Source of the DNA: Flavobacterium rakeshii
GTDB lineage: Bacteria; Bacteroidota; Bacteroidia; Flavobacteriales; Flavobacteriaceae
Assembly (NCBI RefSeq): GCF_009741375.1
Contig: NZ_WOWP01000034.1
Span: 124,001-188,000, forward strand
DNA: 64,000 nt
Direction of reading: 5' to 3'
A model generated the notes under the pieces. It made no database searches. It had not been told where the DNA came from and saw only the letters and a program-made list of their open reading frames with translations. Position numbers and translations under genes: made by a program. Below are positions 25,201-34,754 of this stretch, in pieces; within the stretch, counting starts at the first letter, position 1, and every line of letters starts with the position of its first letter.

Positions 25201-25648
25201 TGAGCTAAAACAATCGGTACAGCTTGCAGTACACGAACAAAAAGATCCGCTGCTTATCTATAAGTTTGAAGCATTCGAACTGTTTAAAAAGACAGTAGAC
25301 AGTATTAATAAAGATGTAATCTCATTCCTGTTTAAAGGAGAGCTTCCGGCTCAAAATGCTCAGCAAATTCAGGATGCAGAACAGCAGGTTCAGCAAAAAG
25401 AAGAGTACACTGAAAGCAAGGAAGAAGTTTTAAACACTGAGGAAATGGCCGAAAAAGCACGTCAGGTGTCACAACAAAGCCAAAGCCGCCCTCAGGTTAC
25501 TGAAACCATTGTAAGGGATGCTCCAAAAATTAACCGTAATGACAACGTTACTATTAAACATGTTATGAGCGGTAAAACCGAAACCATGAAATTCAAAAAG
25601 GCAGAAAGCCTTATTTCAACCGGTGAATGGGTTGTAGTAAACGAGTAA
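22286..25648 (+). CDS. secA: Preprotein translocase ATPase SecA
   Basis: 1120 residues. Motor motifs: [11 protein letters not shown] (Walker A, about 191-201), [27 protein letters not shown], and later [12 protein letters not shown] and [14 protein letters not shown]. It is longer than the 901-residue E. coli protein because of a Bacteroidetes-type insertion after the DEAD-like motif (about 350-480) and a Q/E-rich C-terminal linker. The C-terminal zinc-binding SecB-docking motif is absent; the tail ends [17 protein letters not shown]. It drives protein export through SecYEG. A terminator follows. Confidence 0.97.
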   Translation: MSLINSILKAFVGDKSQKDIKAIQPLINKVKTYEEALAQLSNDELRAKTIYFKEKIRDARADKDAKIASYQQEVEQTEDIDAREDIYASIDALEKEAYEISEKVLMDILPEAFAVVKETARRFKENSSVTVKATPKDIELSATKPYITIEGDNASWANTWNAAGKEITWDMIHYDVQLIGGIVLHQGKIAEMQTGEGKTLVATLPLYLNALTGNGVHLVTVNDYLARRDSTWKAPLFEFHGMTVDCIDNHQPNSDARRKAYAADITYGTNNEFGFDYLRDNMAHAPSDLVQKKHNYAIVDEVDSVLIDDARTPLIISGPIPQGDRHEFNELKPKVDNLYNMQRTLINGVLAEAKKLIKEGNTKEGGFLLLRAHRGLPKNKALIKFLSEEGVKQLLQKTENHYMQDNNREMHKIDEALYFVIEEKNNQVELTDNGIQFLSQDTDNDFFVLPDIGTEIANIEKKNLNKEEEAEQKEVLFKDFSIKSERIHTLTQLLKAYTLFEKDVEYVIMDNKIMIVDEQTGRIMDGRRYSDGLHQAIEAKENVKIEAATQTFATITLQNYFRMYNKLGGMTGTAVTEAGEFWEIYKLDVVEIPTNRPIARKDKHDLIYRTMREKFNAVIEDVTELSQAGRPVLIGTTSVDISELLSRMLKMRNVPHNVLNAKLHKKEAEIVAEAGKPGIVTIATNMAGRGTDIKLTPEVKAAGGLAIIGTERHDSRRVDRQLRGRAGRQGDPGSSQFYVSLEDNLMRLFGSERVAKIMDRMGLKEGEVIQHSMMTKSIERAQKKVEENNFGVRKRLLEYDDVMNAQREVVYKRRKHALFGERLKVDIANMMYDTAEVIAENNKATNDFKNFEFELIRNFAISSPISEAEFGKLNPIEIAGKVYKVVSQAYHDKTERTAAEAFIVIKNVYENNQGQYERIVVPFTDGVKSLNVVTNLEKAYQSEGKSLITDFEKNITLAIVDEAWKKHLRKMDELKQSVQLAVHEQKDPLLIYKFEAFELFKKTVDSINKDVISFLFKGELPAQNAQQIQDAEQQVQQKEEYTESKEEVLNTEEMAEKARQVSQQSQSRPQVTETIVRDAPKINRNDNVTIKHVMSGKTETMKFKKAESLISTGEWVVVNE

Positions 25649-25667
25649 TTATATTAGCTCTATAAAT

Positions 25668-25698
25668 AAAAATCCCGCCCGTTAAGGCGGGATTTTTT
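25668..25698 (+). terminator. Terminator after secA
   Basis: AAAATCCCGCC-N6-GGCGGGATTTTTT, strong GC stem with T run. Confidence 0.92.
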
Positions 25699-25749
25699 AT
25701 ACCTACTATTTAAAACAAACCTTTTATCTTTATGAAAAACCAAACAACT

Positions 25750-26325
25750 ATGAAAAAATATCTTATCGCCTTTGTTTTATTATTCACAGCTATTTCAGGA
25801 TTTTCTCAGGATGTAAAAGCACTAAAAACTACAGCCGAAGAAATGTATAAACACAGTGTAAACAAAGATTTTGAAGCTGTAACCGAATTTATTTACCCTA
25901 AGTTTTTTGAAATACTTCCAAAAGAACAAATGGTTGAAGGGATGAAGCAAATGCTTGAAGGTAATGATGATTTTAAAATGGAAATAACCAACACCCCTTT
26001 AGACATAGAGGTTGGAGACATCAAAACAATAAACAACGGACATTACACTACACTTAAACAAAACTACGCCCTTAAAATGATCTTTAAAGATGTAATACCT
26101 AAAGATAATTCAGAAATGTTTATTGATATGTATAAAAAGATGTTGAATACCGAAGATGTCACCTTTAATGCAAAAGACAACTCCTTAAATATTATCAAGC
26201 GAATAGATTATATAGCCATTGCTAACAATCTAACCAATAACAAATGGAGGTTTATTGGCGCAGCACAACCCGAGCTTATGAATCAGATTCTGGATCCCGA
26301 AGTAATAAAAGAACTGGGGTTATAA
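25750..26325 (+). CDS. Secreted hypothetical protein
   Basis: 191 residues from the ATG at 25750, where a typical signal peptide begins (MKKYLIAFVLLFTAISGFSQ, cleavage after SGFSQ). The mature part (KTTAEEMYKHSVNKDFEAV, IYPKFFEI, NKWRFIGAAQPELMNQILDP) resembles the NTF2-like/DUF4878-type fold seen in many Bacteroidetes periplasmic proteins, but no family is certain. An in-frame ATG six codons upstream is an alternative start. Single-gene unit between two terminators. Confidence 0.78.
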   Translation: MKKYLIAFVLLFTAISGFSQDVKALKTTAEEMYKHSVNKDFEAVTEFIYPKFFEILPKEQMVEGMKQMLEGNDDFKMEITNTPLDIEVGDIKTINNGHYTTLKQNYALKMIFKDVIPKDNSEMFIDMYKKMLNTEDVTFNAKDNSLNIIKRIDYIAIANNLTNNKWRFIGAAQPELMNQILDPEVIKELGL

Positions 26326-26346
26326 AACCTATTAAAAGTTTAACAC

Positions 26347-26372
26347 AAAAGCCCTTTAATTAAAGGGCTTTT
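26347..26372. terminator. Terminator
   Basis: AAAAGCCCTTTAATTAAAGGGCTTTT, a perfect palindrome downstream of the secreted-protein gene. Confidence 0.85.
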
Positions 26373-26409
26373 GTGCTTTAAAAGAATAGGTAAATCCTTT
26401 GGTTTTCTG

Positions 26410-26417
26410 TATTTTTG
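26410..26417 (+). promoter_or_regulatory. -7 element of the antiporter gene
   Basis: TATTTTTG, 39 bases before the ATG at 26457, an exact TAnnTTTG match. Confidence 0.55.
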
Positions 26418-26456
26418 GGAAACCCGCATTTATTACTCATATACCTTTAAACACCT

Positions 26457-27698
26457 ATGGAATTATACTATTCTCTCTCTGTACTGATAGTATTAGCATC
26501 TTTTTTTGCCTATTTTAATGTACGTTTCCTTAAACTACCCTCCACTATTGGGATCATGGTTATTGCAATGGCTGTGTCTATATTTCTGGTAGTGTTCGGC
26601 CATGTAGTTCCCGATACGTTACACAGAATATCAACACTTATCTCCCAGTTTGATTTTACCGAACTCCTAATGGGTGCCATGCTTAACTTCATGCTTTTTG
26701 CAGGAGCTATTCATATTAATTTAAAAGACCTTAGGGAACAGCGACTCCCTATAATTATATTCTCTACCGTTAGTGTTGTAATCTCAACGTTTGCCGTAGG
26801 AACATTCCTGTATTACCTCACGCCCTTTTTACATCTTGAAATACCTTATATGTACTGCCTGCTTTTTGGTGCGCTTATATCCCCTACAGACCCTGTAGCA
26901 GTACTTAGTATATTAAAAGAGGTAAAAGTGCGTAAATCACTGGAAACAAAAATTGCAGGAGAATCCCTTTTTAACGACGGTATGGCAATTGTTGCCTTTG
27001 CCGTTATACTAAATATCGCTCAGGATAACGAATATACCCCTACCGTTTTTAATGTGGTTTGGCTGTTTTTAAGAGAAGCAGGTGGTGGTTTTTTACTGGG
27101 TGTACTACTAGGAGCCGGTGCAGCAGCAGCCATCCGTAAAATTGACGATTACAAAGTAACCGTACTAATAACACTAGCTGTTGTTATGGGCGGATACTTA
27201 ATTGCTTCGGCAATGCATATATCAGGTCCGCTTACCATGGTATTTGCCGGTTTGATTATAGGTAACTTTAAAAAGAAGTCGGCCATGTCGGCAGAAACAA
27301 AAGACTACCTTGAAAAGTTTTGGGAACTTAACGACGAAATACTAAATGCCGTGCTATTCCTTTTTATCGGTTTCAACCTGCTTATGGTAAACAACATCAA
27401 TAGCTACTGGTTACCGGGACTTACCTGTGTTGTAGTAGTATTACTGGCACGCTATGTGTCTATATGGTTGCCAACCCTTATTGTACCCTTTAAAAAGAAA
27501 TTCAGCTCCAGCACCATAAAAATACTGGTATGGGGCGGACTAAGAGGTGGTGTATCCATAGCGCTTGCCTTATCAATAGATGATGTACCCTATAAAAATG
27601 ATATAATTGCCATTACTTACTTTGTAGTGGTATTCTCCATTTTAGTACAGGGACTATCTATCGCTAAAATTGCCGGAAAACTGATGGCTAAAAAGTAA
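26457..27698 (+). CDS. CPA1-family Na+/H+ antiporter (NhaP type)
   Basis: 413 residues with about 12 membrane helices. The CPA1 hallmarks are present: GALISPTDPVAVLSILKEV (ion-binding TDP) and GESLFNDGMAIV (ND motif), then WGGLRGGVSIALAL near the end. It exchanges cytoplasmic Na+ or K+ for protons across the inner membrane. It lacks the long C-terminal cytosolic domain of some relatives. It converges on the GlcD-type gene with no gap. Confidence 0.94.
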   Translation: MELYYSLSVLIVLASFFAYFNVRFLKLPSTIGIMVIAMAVSIFLVVFGHVVPDTLHRISTLISQFDFTELLMGAMLNFMLFAGAIHINLKDLREQRLPIIIFSTVSVVISTFAVGTFLYYLTPFLHLEIPYMYCLLFGALISPTDPVAVLSILKEVKVRKSLETKIAGESLFNDGMAIVAFAVILNIAQDNEYTPTVFNVVWLFLREAGGGFLLGVLLGAGAAAAIRKIDDYKVTVLITLAVVMGGYLIASAMHISGPLTMVFAGLIIGNFKKKSAMSAETKDYLEKFWELNDEILNAVLFLFIGFNLLMVNNINSYWLPGLTCVVVVLLARYVSIWLPTLIVPFKKKFSSSTIKILVWGGLRGGVSIALALSIDDVPYKNDIIAITYFVVVFSILVQGLSIAKIAGKLMAKK

Positions 27699-29111
27699 TT
27701 AGCCTAAATTATCAGGAAGTACCTTACCCGGATTCAGTACGTTATTCGGGTCAAATATCTTTTTAATGCTTTTCATTAACTGAAGCTGGGTATCGTTAAA
27801 AGCGATATCCATATAATTTTTTTGTACATAGCCAATACCATGCTCACCCGAAAGCGTTCCCTTTAACGATACTGTTAGTTCAAAAATTTCACGTATCCCT
27901 TTAGGTACTTCGGTTTTCCAGTTCTCATCGGTCATATCACCTTTTATGATATTTACGTGCAGGTTACCGTCTCCGGCATGACCGTAGCATACCGAATGAA
28001 AACCATACTTTTTGCCTATTGTTTTTATTCCTTCTAAAAGTGTAGGAAGTTCATATCTGGGCACCACTGTATCTTCCTCTTTATAAACCGAGTTTGACTT
28101 TACAGCTTCACCTACAGCCCTGCGGAGTTTCCATAACGCGTTTTTCTGATCTTCGTTATCGGCAAATAAAATCTCGTCAATATCAAACTGTTCCAGCACT
28201 TGGGTTATCTTTTCGGCTTCGGCAAAAAGCATATCAGGATAATTACCGTCTACCTCAATAAGCAAATGTGCTTCAACCTCATCTTTTATATCAAGGCTCA
28301 CACCCTCTACATATTTAAGCGTCCAGTCTATCGCATCACGTTCCATAAACTCCAGTGCACTGGGTACTACTCCAGCCCTGAATATTTGTGCCACAGCTTC
28401 ACAGGCTTGTCCTGCCTTAAAGAAAGGCACTAACATTAATATATTATGAGAATTATCAGGCAGCAGCTTCATTACAATTTTAGTAATGATACCAAGTGTA
28501 CCTTCACTACCCACCATAAGTTGGGTTAAATTATATCCGGTAGAGTTTTTAAGTGTATTGGCACCTGTCCATATAATTTCGCCATTAGGCAGTACCACTT
28601 CAAGGTTAAGCACATAGTCTTTAGTAACACCATATTTAACGGCACGGGCACCTCCTGCATTCTCGGCTACATTCCCCCCTATGGTACAACTACCCTGGCT
28701 ACTTGGATCTGGCGGATAAAAAAGCCCTTTCTCCTTAGCTGCTTCCCTAAAAACCTGAGTGATTACAGCAGGCTCTACAATTGCCTGAAGATTTTTTTCA
28801 TCAATCTCAATCTTATTAAAGCGTTCCATGGAAAGACCGATACCCTCATAAATACTAAGCGCACCGCCACTAAGCCCTGTACGCCCGCCAATAGGCACTA
28901 CAGGAATACCATACTCGTTTGCCAGTTTCATAATAGCAGCCACCTCTTCGGTACTACCCGGCTTAAGTACAACCGAGGGCGGAAAAACATAATCCTCGGT
29001 TTCATCATGTCCGTAATGGTTTCTGGTATCTGTATCTAAAAAAAGAAATGACTGCCCTACTATAGTTTCAAGTGAGGCAATCATTTCTTGTGTTAGCGGC
29101 TTAGTCATCAT
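27699..29111 (-). CDS. FAD-binding 2-hydroxyacid oxidase/dehydrogenase (GlcD-like)
   Basis: 470 residues of the GlcD/D-lactate dehydrogenase type. The PCMH FAD domain has VVLKPGSTEEVAAIMKLA, PIGGRTGLSGGA, DPSSQGSCTIGGNVAENAGG and MVGSEGTLGIITK. The C-terminal FAD-oxidase domain has YGHAGDGNLHVNI and LSGEHGIG, the substrate and metal-site signatures. It oxidises a D-2-hydroxyacid such as glycolate or D-lactate; which one is unclear. No glcE or glcF partner is beside it. Confidence 0.93.
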   Translation of the reverse strand: MMTKPLTQEMIASLETIVGQSFLFLDTDTRNHYGHDETEDYVFPPSVVLKPGSTEEVAAIMKLANEYGIPVVPIGGRTGLSGGALSIYEGIGLSMERFNKIEIDEKNLQAIVEPAVITQVFREAAKEKGLFYPPDPSSQGSCTIGGNVAENAGGARAVKYGVTKDYVLNLEVVLPNGEIIWTGANTLKNSTGYNLTQLMVGSEGTLGIITKIVMKLLPDNSHNILMLVPFFKAGQACEAVAQIFRAGVVPSALEFMERDAIDWTLKYVEGVSLDIKDEVEAHLLIEVDGNYPDMLFAEAEKITQVLEQFDIDEILFADNEDQKNALWKLRRAVGEAVKSNSVYKEEDTVVPRYELPTLLEGIKTIGKKYGFHSVCYGHAGDGNLHVNIIKGDMTDENWKTEVPKGIREIFELTVSLKGTLSGEHGIGYVQKNYMDIAFNDTQLQLMKSIKKIFDPNNVLNPGKVLPDNLG

Positions 29112-29173
29112 AGTATTAATGTAAGTTTACATCAAAAGTACTACAAAAAACCAGCCTGAAAAATATAAAAGTA

Positions 29174-29602
29174 CTAATAAAACATCTTCCTTTTCTTCCT
29201 GCATATCAAATGGTCTAACGAATATTTCCCGCTACCCGTAATAAGCAACAGTACGTAAACCATTAAATATATGCTTCCCAGCTCCTGTCGTTCAAAACCA
29301 TCAGAACCATGAATCATAAACACTGCCACTACCATTGTTATTATTAGCGGTAGTACTGCCAGCCTGGTAGCCAAACCAACAATTAACAGTGCAGAACACA
29401 CCACCTCTGCAAATACCGTTAGCATAAGAGAAGCTGTTGCTCCTATACCAAAGGGATCGGCAAACTGTACGGGTTCATCACTAAGCAGTAAGTCTATTTT
29501 TTTAAGCCCGTGCGTAAGCATAAAAAGGGCTATTGTAATCCTGATTAAAAAAAGAACGAAATTGTATAATCTTTTATCTCTTGTAGTATCAAAAATCCAC
29601 AT
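29174..29602 (-). CDS. DoxX-family membrane protein
   Basis: 142 residues, four predicted membrane helices. RITIALFMLTHGLKKIDLLL and FAEVVCSALLIVGLATRLAVLPL match the DoxX family. Such proteins have been linked to quinone or oxidative-stress functions, but their biochemistry is unsettled. It lies 62 bases downstream of the GlcD-type start, on the same strand. Confidence 0.85.
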   Translation of the reverse strand: MWIFDTTRDKRLYNFVLFLIRITIALFMLTHGLKKIDLLLSDEPVQFADPFGIGATASLMLTVFAEVVCSALLIVGLATRLAVLPLIITMVVAVFMIHGSDGFERQELGSIYLMVYVLLLITGSGKYSLDHLICRKKRKMFY

Positions 29603-29915
29603 AATGAAAAATTCCTTTAAATGTTAAGTGGGGAGTTACTTTATACATTGTGGGGGAAACTTTTTATGCGCTACAGGTATAGGCACCATAGCAGGTGTTT
29701 TTTTGGGGAGATACTTACTGCCGATAATTTCAAAAATTACCAGCCTTGCAGCCCTTAATACCTTAAGTACAGGGCCTGCTGTTAACTTTAATGCAGACAT
29801 ATTATTTTGAGTTTAGATGGATTTCATAAACTTAGTTAAAATACTACAAAAAAGAACAAAAAGCCGATAATAAAACAATATTACCGGCTCCTGTTAAAAT
29901 TATAACTGATTTTAT
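29603..29915. other. 313-base intergenic region
   Basis: Short open frames exist on both strands (60 codons on plus at 29628, about 54 codons on minus ending near 29640), but neither resembles a known protein and they shadow each other. A weak hairpin, GCCGaTAAT...ATTAcCGGC (29863-29888), may terminate the DoxX-upstream side or the plus strand. Nothing else supported. Confidence 0.5.
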
Positions 29916-31115
29916 TTATTTCTTTTTCAGATTTGGAAGGAAATAAGCGATAACACCTATTAATGGCAAAAAGGCACAAATGTTATACACATGTTCAATA
30001 CTTGTTTTATCGGCCAGATAACCCAGTAAGGCAGAACCCAGTCCGCCCATACCAAAGGCAAAACCATAGAAAAGCCCCGATACCATTCCCAGTTTTTTAG
30101 GAAGCAGTTCCTGTGCATATACTAATATTGCCGGGAAAGCCGATGATATTATAACACCTATAATCACGATAAGTATGGCTGTCCAAAACAAATTAGCAAA
30201 TGGCAACATCAATGTAAACGGTGCCGCCCCCAGTACCGAGAACCATATTACATATTTACGTCCAAACTTATCTCCCAATGGTCCACCAAGTAATGTACCC
30301 GCAGCTACCGAGATAAGGAACATAAACAGGTAAAACTGTGCATCCTGTACCGAAAGGTAAAACTTATCCATTAGGAAAAAGGTAAAGTAACTGGAAATAC
30401 TCGCCACATAAAAGTACTTAGAAAATATAAGTACCAACAATATAACTACCGAAACCACCACCTGAGTTTTTGTTAAATCAGGCAGTTGTTCTATTTTTTT
30501 CTTACGGGCAGTAAGGTTTAAATGTTCCTGGTACCACCTTCCAATATGGCTTAATACCATAATAGCCAGTATAGCTACAATGGCAAACCAAACGATGTAA
30601 CGCTGTCCGTTTGGCACCACTACCCATGCTATTAATAACGGACCAATTGCCGTACCTGTATTACCCCCTATCTGGAAAATGGATTGTGCCAGTCCCCTTT
30701 TACCTCCTGATGCCAGATAAGCCACCCTCGATGCTTCAGGATGGAATATAGACGAACCAATACCAACCATTATTACCGAAAGCAATATAACCGGGAAAGA
30801 CCCTGCATAAGAAAGCGTAATGATACCCGAAAGGGTAAACAGCATACCTATAACCTTAGAGAACGGCTTCGGGTTTTTATCGGTAAAGAAACCTACAAAA
30901 GGCTGTAGTATAGATGCGGCTACCTGATAGGAAAAGGTAATAAGCCCTACCTGAGTAAAGTTAAGATTGTAATTTTCTTTAAGTATAGGATAAGATGCCG
31001 GAATAACCGATTGTAGTAAATCGTTTAACAAATGGGCAAAACTTATGGAAAAGAGAATCGAATAAACGGTTTTAGAAGCAATTTCTTTTTGCTTCTCTGT
31101 AAGAACATTATCCAT
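29916..31115 (-). CDS. MFS transporter, fosmidomycin-resistance (Fsr)-like
   Basis: 399 residues with about 12 membrane helices. The opening SISFAHLLNDLLQSVIPASYPILKENYNLNFTQVGLI and GIGSSIFHPEASRVAYLASGG are the hallmarks of the Fsr family, in which the first helices carry the HLxND motif. It probably exports a small drug-like or metabolic compound. It is followed upstream by the AEC transporter on the same strand, 22 bases away. Confidence 0.9.
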   Translation of the reverse strand: MDNVLTEKQKEIASKTVYSILFSISFAHLLNDLLQSVIPASYPILKENYNLNFTQVGLITFSYQVAASILQPFVGFFTDKNPKPFSKVIGMLFTLSGIITLSYAGSFPVILLSVIMVGIGSSIFHPEASRVAYLASGGKRGLAQSIFQIGGNTGTAIGPLLIAWVVVPNGQRYIVWFAIVAILAIMVLSHIGRWYQEHLNLTARKKKIEQLPDLTKTQVVVSVVILLVLIFSKYFYVASISSYFTFFLMDKFYLSVQDAQFYLFMFLISVAAGTLLGGPLGDKFGRKYVIWFSVLGAAPFTLMLPFANLFWTAILIVIIGVIISSAFPAILVYAQELLPKKLGMVSGLFYGFAFGMGGLGSALLGYLADKTSIEHVYNICAFLPLIGVIAYFLPNLKKK

Positions 31116-31137
31116 AAAAAAACAACGGACTAGAAAA

Positions 31138-32055
31138 TTAGTAATTCAGTATTAACCAATACCAAAAGTCCAGTGTTATAAAAGAAACTGGGATTCCTAC
31201 CCCTATCATCATACCGGCAAGTTTAGGCTTTAAACCATATGCCGATGCTAACACTGCCGCGGTTACCATGGGGCCCATGGAAGCCTCTATTAAAGAGACA
31301 TTGGTTTCAAGGCCTTTACCCCCAAGTATTACCTTGTAAAGGGTAAATATTATAGCCGGCATCAAAATTAGTTTAAAAAACAATCCGATGTATAGTGAAT
31401 TCCAATATTTGCTTTTTCTGTCAATTTTTAACTGCATTCCTACAGCAACCAATGCTACCGGTGCCGTAGTACGGCATATATTCATAATAACTTCCTGAAT
31501 ATCTTCCGTAAAATCAAATCCGCTAACATTCATTGTGGCAGCAATAAGGAAGGCGATAAACGGCGGAAATGTAAATACCCGTTTTAAAATCACGCTTGCT
31601 CCGCTGTCTTTCAAACTGGCAGAGTGTGTGGTTGCAACTAATATCCCCAGTGTAGCCATTACCACAAAGGTTCCTGCCTGATCCAGTACTATAGCCGTTT
31701 TAAGCCCCTGTTTACCAAAAAGTGCCTCCACCACAGGAAAACCGATAAATGCCGTATTACCCAGACCTCCCGTAAGGATAAGACAGCCTATTAGTTTTTT
31801 AGACCAGCCCAGCCATCTGCCTAATAAGGTAAAAAATACATAAGCAAGAATAAACCCTATCCACGAAGTACATAAGGGAAACAGCAGTTCACTACGCATT
31901 ACTACCTTAGGTATAAAATAAAGTGATAATGCCGGCAGTGAGATATAAATTACAAACTGATTTAATGTTACATGTCCGTTTTTAGGGAATACTTTAATTT
32001 TTTGCAATACCACTCCCAACATCAGGCATATAAAAATCAATATAACATTACCCAT
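31138..32055 (-). CDS. AEC-family (auxin efflux carrier-like) transporter
   Basis: 305 residues with about ten helices. LGVVLQKIKVFPKNGHVTLNQFVIYISLPAL and the closing SMGPMVTAAVLASAYGL are typical of AEC permeases, which move malate, malonate or other anions in bacteria. Its ATG overlaps the stop of the 82-codon gene upstream by one base (TAATG), suggesting coupling. Confidence 0.88.
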   Translation of the reverse strand: MGNVILIFICLMLGVVLQKIKVFPKNGHVTLNQFVIYISLPALSLYFIPKVVMRSELLFPLCTSWIGFILAYVFFTLLGRWLGWSKKLIGCLILTGGLGNTAFIGFPVVEALFGKQGLKTAIVLDQAGTFVVMATLGILVATTHSASLKDSGASVILKRVFTFPPFIAFLIAATMNVSGFDFTEDIQEVIMNICRTTAPVALVAVGMQLKIDRKSKYWNSLYIGLFFKLILMPAIIFTLYKVILGGKGLETNVSLIEASMGPMVTAAVLASAYGLKPKLAGMMIGVGIPVSFITLDFWYWLILNY

Positions 32056-32303
32056 TATAAACCTGTATTACTTAAATGAGAAATATTTATTTTTTGGGGA
32101 GGTATATTCCCGAAACACAATGTAGAAAGCAGTACAACCAAAAAGGAATATGTAAATCCTGACGACTGAAAAAACACATAATCTCCCGAGAAACTTACAG
32201 CCATGTAAAAACTAATAATTAAAATAATCTGTAAGGTGATATCCGGAAAACCAAAACGTAATCCAGACACAAAAAACGGGGCGATTCCTTGTATTCCTTT
32301 CAT
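32055..32303 (-). CDS. Small membrane protein upstream of the AEC transporter
   Basis: 82 residues, two to three hydrophobic stretches (about 20-38 and 48-65). Not recognised. The one-base stop/start overlap with the AEC gene and the intact frame argue it is real. It may be a small partner of the transporter, but nothing in the sequence proves it. Confidence 0.6.
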   Translation of the reverse strand: MKGIQGIAPFFVSGLRFGFPDITLQIILIISFYMAVSFSGDYVFFQSSGFTYSFLVVLLSTLCFGNIPPQKINISHLSNTGL

Positions 32304-32416
32304 TCTTATAGGTGGTAGTGTTTTTAGAATATGCTAAAAGCAAATATAAACTTTAATTTTTTTTCACCTAATTTTTAAATAAAAACATTCAATTATGTTT
32401 ATTTCAAATAATATCG

Positions 32417-32424
32417 TACATTTG
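32417..32424 (+). promoter_or_regulatory. -7 element of the Rrf2 gene
   Basis: TACATTTG, 19 bases before the ATG at 32444; exact TAnnTTTG match. Confidence 0.6.
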
Positions 32425-32443
32425 TAACATATTTTATTACAGT

Positions 32444-32851
32444 ATGATTTCAGGTAAGTTTGCCATAACATTACATATACTCACACTCCTTTCTAAATTT
32501 CCGGACGAATACCTTTCGTCAGAATTTTTGGCAGGCAGTATGAATATTAATCCCGTTTTGGTACGCAAGGAAATTGCTAACCTGAAAAAACATAATATGG
32601 TAGAAAGCCGTGAAGGAAAAAATGGCGGTACCCGTTTGGCAAAATCAGTTAAGAACATTACCCTTGACGATATTTTTAAAATGACCTTTCAAAAGGTAAG
32701 TCTTGGTTATGCCAAAAACGACCCTAACCCTGCCTGCCCCGTAGGAAAAAAAATAAATCAAAATCTGGATGCATTATATGATGATATAAACAATAAAATC
32801 AGCGCTCAGTTAAAAGACATCAGCCTTATGGAATTCACTGATAAGTTCTGA
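32444..32851 (+). CDS. Rrf2-family transcriptional regulator
   Basis: 135 residues with an N-terminal winged helix (KFAITLHILTLLSK, VLVRKEIANLKKHNMVESREGKNGGTRLAK) of the Rrf2 type. Only one cysteine (about residue 98, in NPACPVGKK) is present, so it lacks the three-cysteine FeS site of IscR/NsrR and resembles YwnA/CymR-like members. It is followed 45 bases later by an NAD(P)-binding protein, the same pairing as ywnA-ywnB in Bacillus, suggesting a redox or electrophile response. Confidence 0.9.
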   Translation: MISGKFAITLHILTLLSKFPDEYLSSEFLAGSMNINPVLVRKEIANLKKHNMVESREGKNGGTRLAKSVKNITLDDIFKMTFQKVSLGYAKNDPNPACPVGKKINQNLDALYDDINNKISAQLKDISLMEFTDKF

Positions 32852-32896
32852 TTTTTTTTACCCAAAACTGTAACAATTTTAATTACATATAAAATT

Positions 32897-33541
32897 ATGA
32901 AAATAGCAATTATCGGAGCCACAGGATTTTTAGGCTCTAATCTGGTAAAAGAGTTCACTTCAAGAAATCACGAAGTAACTGCCATTGTACGTAACCCAAA
33001 AGAAGACATTGCCGGTGTTACCTGGAAAAAAACAGACATTTTTGATACTGAAGCTCTTGCCGAAGCATTAAAAGGAAGCGATGCTGTTGTAAATGCCTAC
33101 AACCCGGGATGGACTAACCCAAACATTTATGACGATTTTATTAAAGGATCACAGTCTATACAGGAAGCCGTTAAGAAATCGGGTGTGAAAAGATTTATCA
33201 CTATTGGTGGTGCAGGAAGCCTTTACATTGCTCCTAACCTACAACTTGTTGATACTCCTGAATTCCCTGAAGATTACAAAGCAGGTGCTACTGCTGCAAG
33301 AGACTACCTTAATATACTTAGAGATGAAAAAGAGCTTGACTGGGCTTTCTTTAGTCCTGCCATAGAAATGCATCAGGGTATTGATACAGGTCGTACAGGT
33401 AACTACCGCTTAGGATTGGAAAACCCTGTGTTTAATGATGATAAAAGAAGTATCCTTTCGGGAGAAGATGTTGCCGTTGTTATTGCCGATGAGGCCGAAA
33501 ACCCAAAACATCACCAGCAACGTTTTACCGCAGCTTACTAA
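32897..33541 (+). CDS. NAD(P)-binding atypical SDR (YwnB/YhfK-like)
   Basis: 214 residues starting MKIAIIGATGFLGSNLVKEF, the GxxGxxG dinucleotide motif, with TAIVRNPK and a NmrA-like core (AVVNAYNPGW, GVKRFITIGGAGSLYI, DWAFFSPAIEM). Such proteins act as NAD(P)H-dependent reductases or sensors of redox state. It is in a likely operon with the Rrf2 regulator. Confidence 0.9.
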   Translation: MKIAIIGATGFLGSNLVKEFTSRNHEVTAIVRNPKEDIAGVTWKKTDIFDTEALAEALKGSDAVVNAYNPGWTNPNIYDDFIKGSQSIQEAVKKSGVKRFITIGGAGSLYIAPNLQLVDTPEFPEDYKAGATAARDYLNILRDEKELDWAFFSPAIEMHQGIDTGRTGNYRLGLENPVFNDDKRSILSGEDVAVVIADEAENPKHHQQRFTAAY

Positions 33542-33564
33542 TCCCCATATATCTACTATATATT

Positions 33565-33592
33565 AAAAAGGAATGCATGTGCATTCCTTTTT
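33565..33592 (+). terminator. Terminator after the SDR gene
   Basis: AAAAAGGAATGCATGTGCATTCCTTTTT, near-perfect palindrome with a T run. Confidence 0.88.
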
Positions 33593-33660
33593 ATGTTTAA
33601 CCCAACAGCTATGGCGTTTTGCACAAAAAAACGTAATTTTACCCTACTAAGAAATTACAC

Positions 33661-34749
33661 GTGAATAACCCGAAAGCCCATAAAACTGCCCTGCACGAAA
33701 AAGAAGGTGTTAACCAGCCGGAAAGCATCAGTAAATCTTCCATTGAGCATATTACCAATCTTAGGAGAAAACAGCCTTCTGCCAAAGAACTGTCTGACGG
33801 TATACTTAACGGAGATAAAATTGCGCTTAGCCGTGCCATTACACTTATAGAAAGTACTAACCCATCGCATCTTGAAAAAGCTAACGAGGTTATTGCTACC
33901 TGCCTTCCGCATGCAAATAAGTCGGTTAGAATAGGGATTACCGGTGTACCGGGTGTAGGGAAAAGTACATTTATTGAGGCTTTTGGTAAACACCTAACTT
34001 CACAGGGGCACAAGGTTGCCGTACTGGCTGTAGACCCCAGCAGTTCGTTATCACACGGTAGTATACTGGGCGATAAAACCCGTATGGAAGAACTGGTAAA
34101 AGACGAAAATGCCTATATACGTCCGTCAGCATCGGGTGATACACTGGGTGGTGTAGCCCGCAAAACCCGTGAAGCCATTATACTTTGTGAGGCATGTGGT
34201 TTTGATACTATTATAATAGAAACCGTAGGAGTTGGACAAAGTGAAACTGCCGTACACAGTATGGTTGATTTTTTCCTGCTGCTTAAAATTGCCGGAGCCG
34301 GAGACGAACTTCAGGGGATTAAACGCGGCATCATGGAAATGGCCGACCTGATTGTAATCAATAAAGCCGATGGTGATAATATTAAAAAGGCAAAACTTGC
34401 CAAAACCGAATTCAACAGGGCTTTACACCTGTTTCCTGCAAAAACATCAGGATGGCAACCCAAGGTAAGTACCTGTAGCGCCGTTACCCACGATGGCATA
34501 GATGATGTTTGGCAGATAATGAACGAATATTTTTCCCTTACGAAAGAGAACAGCTACTTTGAAAGCAGACGCAGCGAGCAGAACAGCCACTGGCTTACCG
34601 AAACTATAAACGAACAGCTTAAAAACCGTTTTTACAACAGACCCGATATTGCCGAACTGCTTAGCCAAAACAAAAAAGCGGTGCAAAACAATGAAATGTC
34701 ACCGTTTGCAGCCGCTCATATATTGTTGGAAAAATATTTCGGTAAATAG
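33661..34749 (+). CDS. meaB: Methylmalonyl-CoA mutase-associated GTPase MeaB
   Basis: 362 residues from a GTG start. P-loop GITGVPGVGKST, LAVDPSSSLSHGSILGDKTRM, ETVGVGQSE (switch region) and NKADGDN (NKxD) identify the MeaB/ArgK G3E GTPase. It loads and protects the B12 cofactor in methylmalonyl-CoA mutase. The mutase genes are not in the window, but the PduO-type adenosyltransferase at 21.2 kb makes the same cofactor. Confidence 0.95.
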   Translation: MNNPKAHKTALHEKEGVNQPESISKSSIEHITNLRRKQPSAKELSDGILNGDKIALSRAITLIESTNPSHLEKANEVIATCLPHANKSVRIGITGVPGVGKSTFIEAFGKHLTSQGHKVAVLAVDPSSSLSHGSILGDKTRMEELVKDENAYIRPSASGDTLGGVARKTREAIILCEACGFDTIIIETVGVGQSETAVHSMVDFFLLLKIAGAGDELQGIKRGIMEMADLIVINKADGDNIKKAKLAKTEFNRALHLFPAKTSGWQPKVSTCSAVTHDGIDDVWQIMNEYFSLTKENSYFESRRSEQNSHWLTETINEQLKNRFYNRPDIAELLSQNKKAVQNNEMSPFAAAHILLEKYFGK

Positions 34750-34754
34750 GTTAC

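Noticed and set aside
29628-29810. Small plus-strand gene in the gap above doxX
   Set aside because: Matches no family, overlaps an equally open minus-strand frame, and has no clear promoter.
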